Source: Anaeramoeba flamelloides
Taxonomy: Eukaryota > Metamonada > Anaeramoebidae
Assembly (NCBI GenBank): GCA_027625915.1
Contig: JANTQA010000012.1
Location: 3,069,001-3,133,000, forward strand
DNA length: 64,000 bases
Direction of reading: 5' to 3'
Each line of letters opens with the position of its first letter. Positions within the stretch are counted from its first letter, which is position 1. Made by a program: the position numbers and the translations under genes. The notes beneath the pieces are model-generated. The model did not search any database. It saw only the letters and a list, made by a program, of their open reading frames with translations, and was not told where the DNA came from. Below, piece after piece: positions 12,193 to 25,095 of the stretch.

Positions 12193-12832
12193 AAACTAGA
12201 TTTCAAAATTTTGAATCACTTTATAATGTTAATAAAAGTTGTTTGAGGGTTTATCACTTATTCTTTACATAAAATTATTTTCAAATTTTTGGATCAGAAT
12301 CATTTTTTCTAATTTTGCAATTTTTAGTTTTTCAATTTTTTTTTTTTTTTTGTTTTTCTTTTTCTTTTTTTTTCTTTCGATTTGTTTTCTTCTTTTAAGT
12401 TGTTTTTTTTTCTTTTTCTTATTCTTTTTTTTTTTTTTTGAAATTATTTTTTTATCAAAAGATCATGTGGAAAAAAAAAAGATCTTCTAAAAGACAAACA
12501 ATCACTTAGAAAATTGAGACGGTGTAATGTCCATTATATTGAATTTAATGTTAAGTAAAAAATTTTGTTGTTCAACTTTTTTTCCGTGAAAATCCAGTAA
12601 TCAAAAATCCGTAATGCTAATTTCAAAAAATATGACTCACTTTTTTTTATGAGTTTTTGGTTTTTGTTTTTAATTTTTAAAATATTGGGTTTTTATATAT
12701 TTAGAATGATTTAAAAGTAGATCAAAAATCAGGTTTAATTATTTGTTGTTCATGAAGACTAAGAGGATATATTCTTTTTTTTCTAATTTATTATTTAAGT
12801 GAGTCACAATTTTTGAAATGGTGTTTATATGG

Positions 12833-12835
<3 letters not shown>
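12193..12835 (+). repeat. Direct duplication, copy 2
   Basis: Second copy of the unit at 11186-11762, with the same ordered landmarks. It is followed by a (TA)n microsatellite, a TGTGTG tract and 15 G residues. Confidence 0.75.
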
Positions 12836-12864
<29 letters not shown>

Positions 12865-12889
12865 CTGTGTGTGTGGGGGGGGGGGGGGG
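12836..12889 (+). repeat. TA/TG microsatellite running into 15 G
   Basis: (TA)n at 12836-12857, then a GTGTGTGTG stretch and an uninterrupted run of 15 G ending at 12889. A purine/pyrimidine switch of this kind is prone to slippage and may form non-B DNA. Confidence 0.85.
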
Positions 12890-13379
12890 TTTGGTGGGTG
12901 GTTTTATTGGTTAATACATCACAAAAGAAAGATATATTTGCTTTAAATTTATTAAATATATAAGTATATTTTAGAAAAAACATTAGTCCTGGAAATAAGT
13001 CCAAACATCATTAATTATTTTTAATATTAATGAAATTGTATAAAATATTCTGAAAATTGAAACGAAAATCATTTATCTAAATAAAATTTCTATCTGAACT
13101 CGGTAATCAATCTCTTTAAATGCCATTGGTGTGGGTTTATCGATCGAGTACTCAAGTAACTGTTTGATAATCGAAGCCCATCTTCTTATTTTGAAAAAAA
13201 AAAAAAAAAGAGTTTTTTAGAGGTTTGTTAAGAATTTAGATAACCATCTTGTTAATTCTTGTTTTCAGTTGATTGAAATAGGTATTGAGCATATATAATT
13301 TCCTTAGTGATTATTCTAATAAGTTTATAGTTATAATTTTGAAATTTTGATTCTTAAGTGATAAGTGTAACCATATATT

Positions 13380-14700
13380 TGTTGATTATCAAAGTGTGTT
13401 GCATTTTTGTGTGAGTGGAATGTATGCTACACAGTTCATAGTGTTTTCTTCACTCTAAAAAATCATTTATAAATCTTATCATACAATAAATAATTAATTT
13501 TTTTTCTTAAGATCATTATTAAAAATTTTTATTTTGAACAATTTTATTTTTAATTCCCATTCCAATTCTAAAAATAGAAACTCCAAATAACAGTATTCAA
13601 GAATTAACTAATACATATTTTGAACTTCCAAAAGTAACTATTATAATTCTTTAATTTCAGCAATTAACTCAATATGTATCAAGATAAAAACCAAAAGACT
13701 AATAAGTTTTTTTTTTTAACCATTTTGATAAAACTAATTGTAATATCAATATATGTCCTTAATAAAATTAAGCACTATTTTTTTCTGATTAATATTTTTC
13801 GAAATTAAGTTTATAACTTAAATCAATTAAACACTGGGGGAAATTTTTTAGAATAAAAACACTCTCAACTTTTGAATATCAAAAATATTTTTTGAAATTA
13901 CTGTGCACTTTTTTATTTTTTTTTGAAAAATTGGGGTTGAGAAAAGCTTGAAATCAAAGAATAAGTCAATATATTAAATTAGAATGCTTTTCCAGAGAGT
14001 TTATATTTTTAATTTAATGTTTTTTTTTAATTTTAAGTATTAAAAAATAAAAAAAAAACATTTGAAGGTCAAATTAGTGCCTTTTGTGAAAATAAAATTC
14101 CCATAATTTCGAATTTGTTTTATTAAATGAGTTAAAACAAGATATTGTATCTAAAAATATACATAATTTCAAGTGTGAATTCAAGGATTTTGGCAAAAAA
14201 TGTTTTCAAGAAAAAGTTAAATCGAAACTTTATTTAATTTATTTTTTCATTTTGTTTTTTTAATTGTATTAATGGAAAGTATTTGATCAGTTTTCGATTT
14301 TTGGTGTTTTTTGGGTTGTAGGGGCATATTTACCATATGTCTGAAAAAAATTATCAAAAGGATCTCAAAAGAATGATTTATTTTTTCATTAAAATAATTT
14401 TTTTTAGAAACTAATCTACATTTCACCAAAAAAATTAAGAAAGTTAGTTTGCAACTTTGGAGTCTGAATATTGATAATCTAACCTATAAATTTGAGGCAA
14501 ATTTTAGATTTTATTCTGATATTTTCGATTTTTTTTTTTAACAAATATCATTTTTCATTGATGAGATCAACAAATATTACTACTTTACTAATCGATTATT
14601 TAAGTGCATTTAAACCAAGGAATTCTAATGTGATTCACACTCAATAACGACCTACTTTAATCTTAGCTTCTTCTTGGTCGACAATTATCCCTTAAATAAT
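13380..14700 (+). repeat. Duplicated spacer unit, long copy
   Basis: Pairs with 16995-17735. Flank blocks match on both sides: CTAAAAATAGAAACTC, GAACTTCCAAAAGTAACT, then after a gap ACTAATCTACATTTC, GCAACTTTGG, GTCTGAATATTGATAAT and AAATATTACTACTT. The long copy carries about 600 extra bases (13751-14330) that the short copy lacks. Confidence 0.75.
13751..14330 (+). mobile_element. Candidate ~580-bp non-autonomous element, copy 1
   Basis: This segment recurs in inverted orientation at 32046-32633 and is absent from the otherwise matching unit at 16995-17735, as expected for an insertion. Its ends are weakly inverted: ATATGTCCTT at the left and, reading inward from the right, ATATGCCCCT. Shared landmarks include AAAATTAAGCACTA, GTGCACTTTTTTATTTTTTT, TTGGGGTTGAGAAAAGCTT and GGCACTAATTTG (in inverse). 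No coding capacity seen. Confidence 0.6.
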
Positions 14701-16272
14701 AGAAATTATTAATTAATTACATAACAATTTTCAGAATATTAACAATAAAAAAGCATGTTTATGAGATTATTATCATATCAGGGATTATTTTCATTTCAGG
14801 TATTAATTCCAATACTATGGATCTATGTAGACTGTTACTAAATACTCTTCTTTTGATAATATAATAGAAGATCTTCATTTTAAGTATCTTTGGAGTTATG
14901 ATATATTGAACTTGTTATCTTCTTTGTGTTTTCAAAATTCCAGATAAAAATTAAGCTGGGATATTATTTATTGAATATAAATAATCAAATTAAATATTTC
15001 CTTTGTGAGACTATAAGTCGAATTTTACAGGTTTTAAAAAAGATATTTTTGGTGAGATTTTTTAATTTAATGTCTTGGTTGTTTTTCTCAGATTTTTTTG
15101 AACAATAAATTCAAACCCGAGAAAAAAATTGATTTGAATTGTTCTTTGTATCAAAATATTAGATTTTTTAAAAAAATAATTTTTCTATTTTTTTTGAAAT
15201 TAAGTTGATTTTTTAAACTGAGTTATTATAGAACTTAGATTTTATCTTTTAAGGTGTGTTTTTGTAGTCTTCTGTTTTCACTCTCCATAGGATTTCTTTC
15301 TTCTTTCCAAGAAAATAATTTTTTTGGGTTTAATTCAGAAATATGTTGAATTTGGAACTTTTGGATAATGAAAAAAATGGATCAAATTTTAAAAACAATA
15401 ATTCGTGGAGGAAAATAGCTTTAAAAGGAAGTTCGGTTTTTTCTTGTAATGTAATTTATACTTGTTTTTCAATTTTAAAATCGCGTAAAAGTTTTTTGTA
15501 TTTGCTATTACATTTTACTAGAAGATTTTTTTTAGTTTTGCAGCCCTCCAACCAATAACACAGGAGTATAAGGTGTTCTTTTTTTAATTTAGGATTTTAT
15601 AATATATTAAACTGAAACAGATTTAGGAAGAGTAACAAATTCAATGAAACAATTTTAATTATCAAAAAGTTTTTAAAAAATGAAGAAAAGTCCATTTCTC
15701 TCAAGAAAACAGCAAAATATTGATCTAACATTTTAATTGCAATTGTACTAAAAGTAATAAAAACTGTTAAACCATAAAAAAGTTACAAACAGTAAAGATA
15801 GAGACAGAAAGGTGTTAAAAAAACTCACTGGAATCTTGACTTATTCTTCGAGGTTCACTTTGCTCTTTTTTATCACAATTAGTATGAATAATTAAGATTG
15901 AAAATTATGAAACAGTGAAAACACTGACAGAGTACTTAAGAATTGTAAGTAGTTTAAAGTAAATTAATTTCTTTCACATTTTAAATTTCAGGTTATTTGA
16001 ATTTTTCACTATCAATCCTTATAGATCTTGATTGAAACAATTCCCCTGAAGTCTATGATTAAGAACTTTCCAAACAATAGATTTCAAAATCTTTGTACTT
16101 ATCTTTGCTTTTCTTGAAATAATTACGTAATTTCAAATGATGGAAAATAAGTCAACAACTTGGGTTTGTCAAAGTGTTTTAGAGAAACCAATTAAAATTG
16201 AAAATTAAGTATTAACTTTTCATTTTTTTATTATCTTATGATTTAAATTTGAATTTTTTTTCTTTTTTATTT

Positions 16273-16304
<32 letters not shown>

Positions 16305-16994
16305 CGGAAATTTTTACTACACCTACGATGAAGCGTTTACTCAGCTCACTCTGACCACAACCGACATATCCGTGGAACAATGATTGAGAAAATGTAACCT
16401 ATAATTAACTGAGGTGTTTTACTGATTTACTTTAAATGTTTTTTTTGTTTATGTTATTTTATAATTTGTCATTATTTTTTTATATAATGTTTTAAAGATC
16501 TTGTGATGAACAACTTCCTGTCTCATCAGAAAGTACAATGAAGATAAAACGAAATTTTCACGACAATAATCTGAAGATCACCTAAACATTAAACTTTTTT
16601 TTTTTTTTTCTTCTTTTCTTTTTTTTTTGGAACAAAGATTTTTTACAAAGAACTTTTATTTGAGAAATTAAAAAAAAAAAATTTTGAGAGTGAAGAAAAA
16701 GTATGTATTAAATTAGTAAACATTTGGACGACAAATTTTCCCAAAAGTTCTTTTTGAAAAAATCCTTCGTTAATTACCCAATAAATTTTTCATTTGTTAT
16801 GACTTGTTGGTAGTTGAATTTTTAATGGTAAAAATTTTCGATTCACGTTCAAATTCATTTTTATTGATAGAATCACTAATAGAAAACTTCTTATTGAAAA
16901 CTTTATTTTGAAAAGAAAAAAAGAGAAGCAAACGTGTAAATTTTTTCCCATTTCTAAATCAAATCTAAAGGGATTAGCATCATAAAAGATTTCT

Positions 16995-17735
16995 CTATGA
17001 TCAAAGTATGTTGTAATTTGGTACAAATGAGATTATTATACCAGGACTCAAATAGCTCTAAAAAATCTATTATAAATCTTATTGAACAACAAATTATTAC
17101 ATTTTTTACTAAGGATCACAACCAAAAAAATTTTCATTTTTGGGAATTTTTTTTTTTTGATTCCTTATCCAAATCTAAAAATAGAAACTCAAAATACAGT
17201 ATTCTGGTATTTAATAATTTAAATTTAGAACTTCCAAAAGTAACTCTTTTTTGAATTTTTTAATTTCAAAGATTAACTCAATAATCATCAACATAAAAGC
17301 ACAAAGACTGATTATTTTTGTTTGTTTTTTAAAAGTAATTATAGCATCAATATGAATTCAATATTTCAGAAAAATTGTCAAAAAATTCTATTCATTAATT
17401 ATTAAATTTTTTGAAAAAAAATGAATTTTTTAGATAACTAATCTACATTTCGCCAGAAATTTAAGAAAGATTTTTTGCAACTTTGGGGTCTGAATATTGA
17501 TAATTCGAGCTTTAAATGTGTGGCGAAATACAGATTTTTTTCTGAAATTATTGTGATTTTTTATTAATACATAGGATTATTTTTATTTAATGATCATCAA
17601 ATATTACTACTTGATTAATTGATTTTTTAGAGACATTTGAACTGTACAGTATGAATGTGATTTAAACCCACTAACAACATACTTTTATCTATGGTTTCTC
17701 CTTGGTATACGGTAATCCCTAAACCCATAAAAATT
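16995..17735 (+). repeat. Duplicated spacer unit, short copy lacking the ~580-bp insert
   Basis: Matches both flanks of 13380-14700 in the same order (see that entry) but has only about 60 bases where the longer copy has the 13751-14330 segment. The open frame at 16997-17254 lies inside this repeat and is not credited. Confidence 0.7.
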
Positions 17736-20109
17736 CAAATAATAAAAAAAGAAATTCAGAGAAATTTTTTTACTTCCAATAACAGAAATATGTTATTAAC
17801 AAAAAAAAGTTCGACAGGATCTTTATACAAAAAAAACTAAATAGCAAAAAAATCATGGGACTTCAAGACGAAAATTTAAAATAATAAAAAAACAAAATAG
17901 GATTGAAAGATAGAAAGCAAGATTCAAATGATTTCAATTTCTGAAAATGAAATTTACAAAAAAAAAAAATAGGAAAAAAAAAAAAAAAATTGAGTGTTAC
18001 CTAATTAGCAAAAATTCATTGAATAAAAAAAGGTTTAAAAGATCCCAATTTTAACAAAAAATCAGATTTAGAAAAAAATAGTTTCTTATAATGAATAATA
18101 TCCATCTGTTTCAAAAATTTTAATAGTTGTTTTGTTACACCCGTTAAATAAAATTTATAAAAAGTTTAAATCACTGAAAAAATTTCTAATTAAACAATTT
18201 ATAAAAGACTGCTGTAAAAAAGAACATACTCAATATTTTTAAAGCATCGTCAAAACTTCCATAAATGTGTAAATTAACACATTTAAAAGATAACTTTTTA
18301 ACTGTTTTATCAAACACTTTTTCAAGAGTGCTGGATCAATTTTGATTTTTTAAAATCTCTAAAAAATTAAAAAGTTTTTCTTGATATATTTGCAAAAAAA
18401 CCTTAAAAATACGTAAAACAATGCCATTTCTTTTTTAAGTATAAAATAGGAGTAAAAATTCTAATTTTCAAATATTTATTACTTATTTTTTGGTATTTTT
18501 TTTATAAAAACAAGTCCAAAAATTACTTTAATTATTACAACAGAAATACTTGGTAAATTATTAAATTAAAACAGAATTTAATTAGTTTTGATTGCTTAAC
18601 TTTGATTTTTAATTGTTCCTGCGAGTAAAAGTGAAATTTATGATGATATGGTTTTATCATTCCTATTGATCTTGGCTTTAAAAAATCAACAATATGTATA
18701 AATCAATTAGATGAATTTCATATTCAGATGTCTTTTTCGAAACTCTAATTCAGAATTTTTAACATACTAAAATTCAATTTTTGAAAAAAAAAACAAATCT
18801 TATCCAACAAATTCTCAAAAAAAATATTTAAACCATTTAATAATTGAAATTTTAATAATGGTTTTGATAAATTACAATACTCACAAAACAAACAATAAAT
18901 AATTATCAATAATAATAAACCAAGACTGTGGTAAAAATTATGAGAGTAAAAAAAAAGAAATATTGGTAAATTACTTGAAATTCTATCAGGAATATTGATC
19001 CATCAAAGTGGTCCATACCATCAAATAATTATATTCGGGTTCTTCTATTTTGAACAACTAAACTTCAACATAATATCAATCATCTGAAAAAAAATATTGA
19101 TTGAACGAAATAAGTTGCATAATTCAATAACTGAAATGAAAACAAAAAATAACATGATGAAAAAATGATTTTCATATTTTTCAAAAATCCAAAGTATTTT
19201 CAATTGGAATGAAAATCTTATTATTGTTATTATTTGAACAGTTCAAACTACGTGAAAAAATTTAATTGTAGTTTATATTGTATAATTTATTTTTTTGTGA
19301 ACATTTTACAATTAAAGTCGATTTGACATTTTTTTTCTTCCCCTAATGATAAACTATCTTATTATTATTTTTATTATTATTATTAATACTATTATTAATT
19401 GAGATAATAAAAGGTGTAAATATTTTCTTTCGTCTTTCCTAAATAATAATAACAAAAATAAAACCCACAAGAAGAATAAAAATAAAAAAAAAAAACGCCA
19501 TTCTACAATTCCCAAAAGGAAATAACACAAAATAATTATTCAGAATTAAATAATTTAAAATTTACTGAACTTTTCAAAAACTTTTTGGCAAATGGAAAGA
19601 AAATTTTGTAGAATATATTTTGTAATTAACTGTTTTGATATGGAATTATACAACAAAAATACCTCATGTTTTCATAAAATCCAAAATTTATTCTCAGTTT
19701 TTCATCCCCACTTTAATGTAAACAAGATTATAACTCATTGAACATCTTTTCTTTAAAAAATGAAAAAAAAAAAAAAAAATCCTTTTTTTTTCATTTTTCA
19801 TAAACTATCCAATTCTCAAACTTTTGTTGGGCACTATATATTCTTATCAAATCTGAAAATTTTACTCACAAACAAAAAAAAAGTTAAACGTTTAATTTAA
19901 AAAAAAAAATGTTTGGAAAAGCCAGTATGAACTTTATGCTAAATTACTAAAACCCATTTAAATCATTATTGATAATTTAACAGCCAATAAGGTATTTAAC
20001 TTACTATTTTAAAAATAATAAATTAAAAAAAAAAAGCATAATGTTCAGGTAAAAATTGGATTATAGAATTTCAAATAGGAGTGTTGATAGAGAAAATAAA
20101 ATCAAAATA

Positions 20110-21297
20110 TTAAGGAAACAATTCAAGTATTTTTTTGTAGAATTGGTCTACATCTTCGTCGAATCCCACATAAACTCTCAACCAACTTTTTGAATTATCT
20201 TTGGGATCAGAGAAAGGGTGAGTATTGATTTTTGAATAAGAAGTTCCGTATGATGTCGTAAAATTGATTATGGATTGATTTGAAAGGAATTCTTTTGCAG
20301 AAATTGCCGTTTTGTTAACTTTTAATAGAAAAATTGAAGGTCCGTATTCGCGATTTATGAACTTTTTAAAGAGCTTTGAGCCAAAGGGGTAAATAAGATC
20401 ATATTTGGGCTTCAATTTTTTGACAATTTCTTTCGTTTTGAGACTTGATTTTTTCACGCGATCTGGTAAGGTTTCCCAATGATCCAATATGTGCCGAAGG
20501 CTAATGGGGCTAATGTGGATTCCCATAACCTTGGCTTCATTATTTATTGAAGAAATTAATTGGTTGTTCGTGGTCAGAATGACGCCACCTATATGCTTAC
20601 CACATGAATAATATTTTGAGGTCGAGTTTACAACAACATCCGCGTCATATTTAAATGGATTGAAGAGCACACCAGACATCCAAGTGTTGTCAACAACAAC
20701 ATTAGTATTTGGAACGGCTTTTCGGATTTTTTTTATTAAGGAAAAATCAAAGACATTTCCATTTGGGTTTGAGACAGTTTCAAACAAGAGAATTAAACAG
20801 CTATTTTTGGGTATTTTTTGGATACTTTTCAGGATCTTGCTTTGGTTCTCCTCAAGATCAAAGCAAGTGACATTGATGCCATATTTAAATTTCATACGAG
20901 TTACAATTGTCTTTGTGCTAAAGTAGATTTGGTTTGGAAAGAATAAATGAATCTCCTTCTTTGGCTCTTCTCTTTTCTTTTCCTTTTCCTTTTCCTTTTC
21001 CTTTTCCTTGACTTTTTCTTTTTCTTTTTCTTTTTCTTTTTTTGTTTTCGTTTTCGTTTTCGTTTCCTTCACGTTTTCATGGAAACTATCAGCTTTTTGG
21101 TTCATTAAAATCAAATGATCAATAACATTATACACTGCTTGAGTGCCAGACGTTGTAACCATCGAACTAACTGATTTCTTGAGATCTTTGGAATAAAGAC
21201 CTATAAAATTATAGTTGACCTCCATCATAAGTGTTGAGAAGGATCGTGAGTATTTTTTGTTGACAAGAACACTACCTCCTTTGATCAGTTGCTCCAT
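20110..21297 (-). CDS. PLP-dependent Cys/Met metabolism enzyme (cystathionine/methionine gamma-lyase family)
   Basis: 395 residues from an ATG at 21297, no intron needed. Family signs: YSR at residues 16-18 (the Y-x-R that binds PLP phosphate from the neighbouring subunit), TTSGTQAV (48-55, cofactor-binding loop), ETVSNPNG (173-180), DNTW (203-206, Asp to the pyridine nitrogen), STSKYY with Lys228 as Schiff-base lysine, and LRVYVGFDEDVD near the C terminus with the substrate-carboxylate Arg. The family covers gamma-synthase, beta-lyase and methionine gamma-lyase; the exact reaction cannot be read off. Two oddities: the leader before Y-x-R is about 40 residues shorter than usual, and residues ~78-115 are a Lys/Glu/Thr repeat coded by TTTTCC/TTTTTC-type hexamers, inserted after the cofactor loop. 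Catalytic residues are intact, so it is probably active. Confidence 0.82.
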   Translation of the reverse strand: MEQLIKGGSVLVNKKYSRSFSTLMMEVNYNFIGLYSKDLKKSVSSMVTTSGTQAVYNVIDHLILMNQKADSFHENVKETKTKTKTKKEKEKEKEKVKEKEKEKEKEKKREEPKKEIHLFFPNQIYFSTKTIVTRMKFKYGINVTCFDLEENQSKILKSIQKIPKNSCLILLFETVSNPNGNVFDFSLIKKIRKAVPNTNVVVDNTWMSGVLFNPFKYDADVVVNSTSKYYSCGKHIGGVILTTNNQLISSINNEAKVMGIHISPISLRHILDHWETLPDRVKKSSLKTKEIVKKLKPKYDLIYPFGSKLFKKFINREYGPSIFLLKVNKTAISAKEFLSNQSIINFTTSYGTSYSKINTHPFSDPKDNSKSWLRVYVGFDEDVDQFYKKILELFP

Positions 21298-22196
21298 TAT
21301 AAAAAAAAAATCTTAGAAAAAAAATAATTAAAAAAATGATACTGAATAACAAATAACCTTAAAATGACTCACAAAATTATGAAAACTGTTTTTAATTCAC
21401 AACACTTTGTTTTTAATTATTATATCAAATTTTTAGAGGTTATAAAAAGATCAAGATACAAAAACTTTTAATTAGAAAGTTTTTTCAATCAAAATTATTT
21501 AAAAACTTTCGTTTTCAACACTTTGTGACTTTTTTTGATTTACTTAAAAACAGTTTAAGGTTTTTGAAAATTCAAAAAAGTCTTAATTTGGGTAATTTTA
21601 AAAAATTTCGAACAAAATTAATGATCTTAATCTTTGGAAAATATTTTTTTTTCCTTTTTTGATCTTGTCTAAATTTTATCAAGATTAGTGAGGAAAAAAA
21701 TACCCGACACGAAAAAAATCCCAGACAAGATTTTTAATTGTGAATATTCTTGGTAAAACTATTGTGTATTTTTCTTTTATTTAAAATAAAATCCTTTTAT
21801 TTAAGAATCAAACTTTTTAAATTAAAACTCATTGACTTATTCGAATGATAATTGATGAAATCACACTTGTTCAAAACACCATTCAACCAATCAAAAAACA
21901 AGAATAAAAATTATCATTTTCCCAACTCAAGCAAACCACTAGAAAATGCGATAGTTTTTCAAAAAAAGTTAGATCTACTTATAATATCAAACAATTAATT
22001 GAGTATTCTATAGGTACCATACTTTAATGAACTTTAGGTAGGTTTATAACCAGGTTTTTAAAAATTTTGGTTATTTATAAAAAGGATTTGGTTGAAAATA
22101 TATAAAATTACACTACAATTTTCCGAAAATTACAATTCAAAATCTCTATGGTATTTTGTTGATTTCCAGTATTTTTTTTACAACTAAACTTTGGTT

Positions 22197-22379
22197 CAAT
22201 CCAAAGGTGCCCAACATTTTTTCCCAAAATAAAATATTTTTTATAAATGACCTTTTGTAGATCGAATAAGAAATAAGTAGAATAATATACATCAAAGAAT
22301 AGTTGATATCCGCCTGAAATAAAACAAAAAAATCAGGGAATTTTCTTAAAAATAAACCAAATTTCATAATAAATGGAGC

Positions 22380-22412
<33 letters not shown>

Positions 22413-23060
22413 TTTTATTATCAGATGAAAAACAAATATTTCAAGTCTATCGAATATAATATTAAAAAAATAATTTTTTTTATTAAAGCTGTTTTAAGAA
22501 AGTATGGACTCCTTTTTTGCTCAAGTGTTACTCAAACTGCTTAAAAGAGCAAATTAGACAGTTTGGATTCCTAATGATTAAACTTTTTGTCAACACTTTT
22601 TTAAAACATCTGTATAATAGATAACTTCAATTTATATAAACATAGATTTTCAAAATTTGATTTTTAATGGGTCAATTATTTTGAAATGGATTTTAGTAAA
22701 ACTAAAATTCTTCGGGCTTTATTGAGAATAACAACATTATTTATTTTGATCTTCAATTGAAGATCCAAATAAAATTTCAATAGAAATATCTATGGTTTCT
22801 CTACAATCATTATTACTTTATCAATGACATTAGAATAACGCGTTTTAACCAAGTGACTATTGATCTTGCAATCAAAAAAAATTAGCAAATGAATTGAGAG
22901 GAAAAAAAAAAAGTCAAAGTAAAAATGTGCAAAAATAATATCAATTTTAGAAATAAATTTTTTCTTTATATTTCAATTTAAACACTTTAACACATTGAAT
23001 TCACTAACTACAACTGGGCTCTTTTGACTGAAAAATAGTTTATATTTGTTATTTGAAAAT
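22197..23060 (+). repeat. Dispersed repeat family 3, longest copy
   Basis: Matches 36260-36810 block by block: AAATAAGTAGAATAAT, CATCAAAGAATAGTTGAT, a GATCTTCAATTGAAGATC palindrome (here 22749-22766), TTTATCAATnACATTAGAATA, and a closing GACTGAAAAATAGTTTAT. A partial copy lies at 6080-6430. Same orientation in all three. No terminal repeats or coding frame seen. Confidence 0.65.
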
Positions 23061-24907
23061 AATTATGAAAGAATATAAGAAATTAATACCTATTAGAGTG
23101 TTAGGCTAAAAGTTCAAAAAATTGTGAAATAATTTTTCACTTTATGTGTTATTTTCTTGGTGATAATATCTTTTAAAGACAGAAGAGTAAATATGGAATT
23201 TTATAAAAAAATAGAGTTTTTACAATTTTAGAGATAAATAAAGTTTTACATTAAAGTACCCACAATTTGGTAATAGTAAATGAAACTTCTGTTTTTATTT
23301 TTAAGTTTGAATGGATTATCAATCTAAAATCTTTGGTGAACACCAATACTTTTGTTTGAAAAATGATTTTTTTTTTTAAAAAAATGAAAGATTGGTTTCC
23401 AAAAAACAATTATTTGGATTAAAATTATTATTAGTCTATTAAAAGAATCAGAAATTATATTTACTATTACTAAATTGTGGGTAATTTCATGGAAATCTTT
23501 ATTTATCTCTAAAATTGTAAAAACTCTATTTTTTTATAACATACATATTTTTACTTTTGTTGGATTTTATGTAATAATTTTGGAAAGTAATTCAGATGGG
23601 TATGATTTCAAAGGTTTAACTGTCAAATCGAAAACAAAAAAATTATATACCTTCCATTTTTCTGAACAATTGAAAATAAAAGTAAAATTTGTAAATTTAT
23701 TCCCAATTTTCCAATAATATTTTTAAATTATCAAGTTGTAATTTTTATTTTTTGAGATTTTTTTTGATTTCTTCATGTACCAAAGGGTTCTAATCCATAT
23801 ATTCGTAATTTTTAATCAATTTTTCGTTTATAAGGGTTAATGAAAAATTAAAATAACTGAAAATTAATATATAATTAATGATGAATTATTATTTAGATAA
23901 CTGATAAATTTTTTTAAAAAAAGATATTTTGTGATGATTACGCTGTTATAGCATTCATAAAATAAAAAATTTCATATTTTTTTTATTATAATGGATTTTA
24001 AATATTTTCACCTACATATATTTGAGTAAAATAATTTAACTTGATTACCCCATTTATATTCACAATTTTATACAAATTATTAAATAAAAGATATAACCGC
24101 TTATTTGTAATAAAAAATATTCAAAGATTTTACATTGTTAAAAATAATTATGATTTGATATTTTTATTAGATCTCAATAATTAAAAATTTAAAATCTTAA
24201 AAAAAAAAAAAAAAAGAAATTTATCATGTTTTTTACTTCGGTTTAGCAATGTTTCTTTCATAACCGATAAAATGTTAAAGGTTCATCAAACCTAAAGAAT
24301 TAAAATATATCATCTTATTTTTATTATAAAAACATTTTATTTTGTTTTTTCTCCATTCAAATTAATATAATTAGTTAGATAGTCGTACTTTGAACAAAAA
24401 ATCAAGGAATAAAAAATTCTCAAATCAAAGAATATTTTTTGGATTTTTTTATATGGTTTATTTTGCTTGAATTCAAATTAAGATGTTTTAATTAGAGGTT
24501 TTTTAACCTTAAATATCTTGAAAGATTTTTTCTTAAAAATGGAACTAATTGAAATAAAATAGAATAATATAATTAGCTCAACAGAAAAAAGAAATCTTAA
24601 TTAAAATTTAGTTTTAACGTGTGAATAATGGGTAGAAATTGAAAGAAAAATTTTATTATTACGTTATCCCACATTTTGTATTTTTTTATACTTTTCTTCA
24701 CATTTAACAAATTGATAACAAAAAAAACATCATCAATTTGTATTTTTATCATCTTATTTCTTAAATCACTATAGAATAACCATATAACTCAAAAACTATG
24801 ATATTTCTCAAAATGGGGTGTATTTTTTTTTTTTTATAATCCATTAGAATTAGGTTTTAAATTATTCATATGTAAAATGATAACATTTAATATGGGGAAT
24901 ATTAATA

Positions 24908-25095
24908 CATATAGTTTCACCTTTAAGATACAAACTTTCAACAAAATTTAAGGATCAAAAAGATTCAAATTCCGTAACATTTTTTTATAAAATTTTTCAA
25001 CACAAATTATTTGACTAGAAATAGAAAATGTCTGTTTTAATTTGAACTTTTGATGTAGCTTAAATCCATTTGAAAAAAACATATCTTGTAAGTTA
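24908..25095. mobile_element. Old, strongly decayed palindromic MITE
   Basis: Left arm recognisable by ATAGTTTCACCTTTAAGATA and ACAAACTTTCAACAAAATTT; the right arm keeps only a GTAGCTTAAAT-like block. Internal pairing is largely lost, in contrast to the copies at 37-40 kb. Confidence 0.5.

Larger units (their letters stand above)
8658..20109. other. Large gene-poor, repeat-rich spacer
   Basis: No recognisable gene in 11.4 kb. It contains two MITE copies (9495-9695 and a decayed one at ~10494-10735), a direct duplication (11186-11762 and 12193-12835), a second duplicated unit (13380-14700 and 16995-17735) with an inserted ~580-bp element, two long G-runs, and long T-runs such as ~16276-16304. 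Open frames at 12239-12490 and 16997-17254 lie in duplicated repeats and are not credible genes. Around 15800-16590 there are short open blocks with balanced codons (16305-16382 and 16500-16585) that could be decayed exons, but no consistent splicing was found. Confidence 0.5.

Noticed and set aside
12239-12490. 83-codon frame rich in Phe/Leu
   Set aside because: Lies in poly-T/CTTT tracts of a duplicated spacer unit and starts with TTG.
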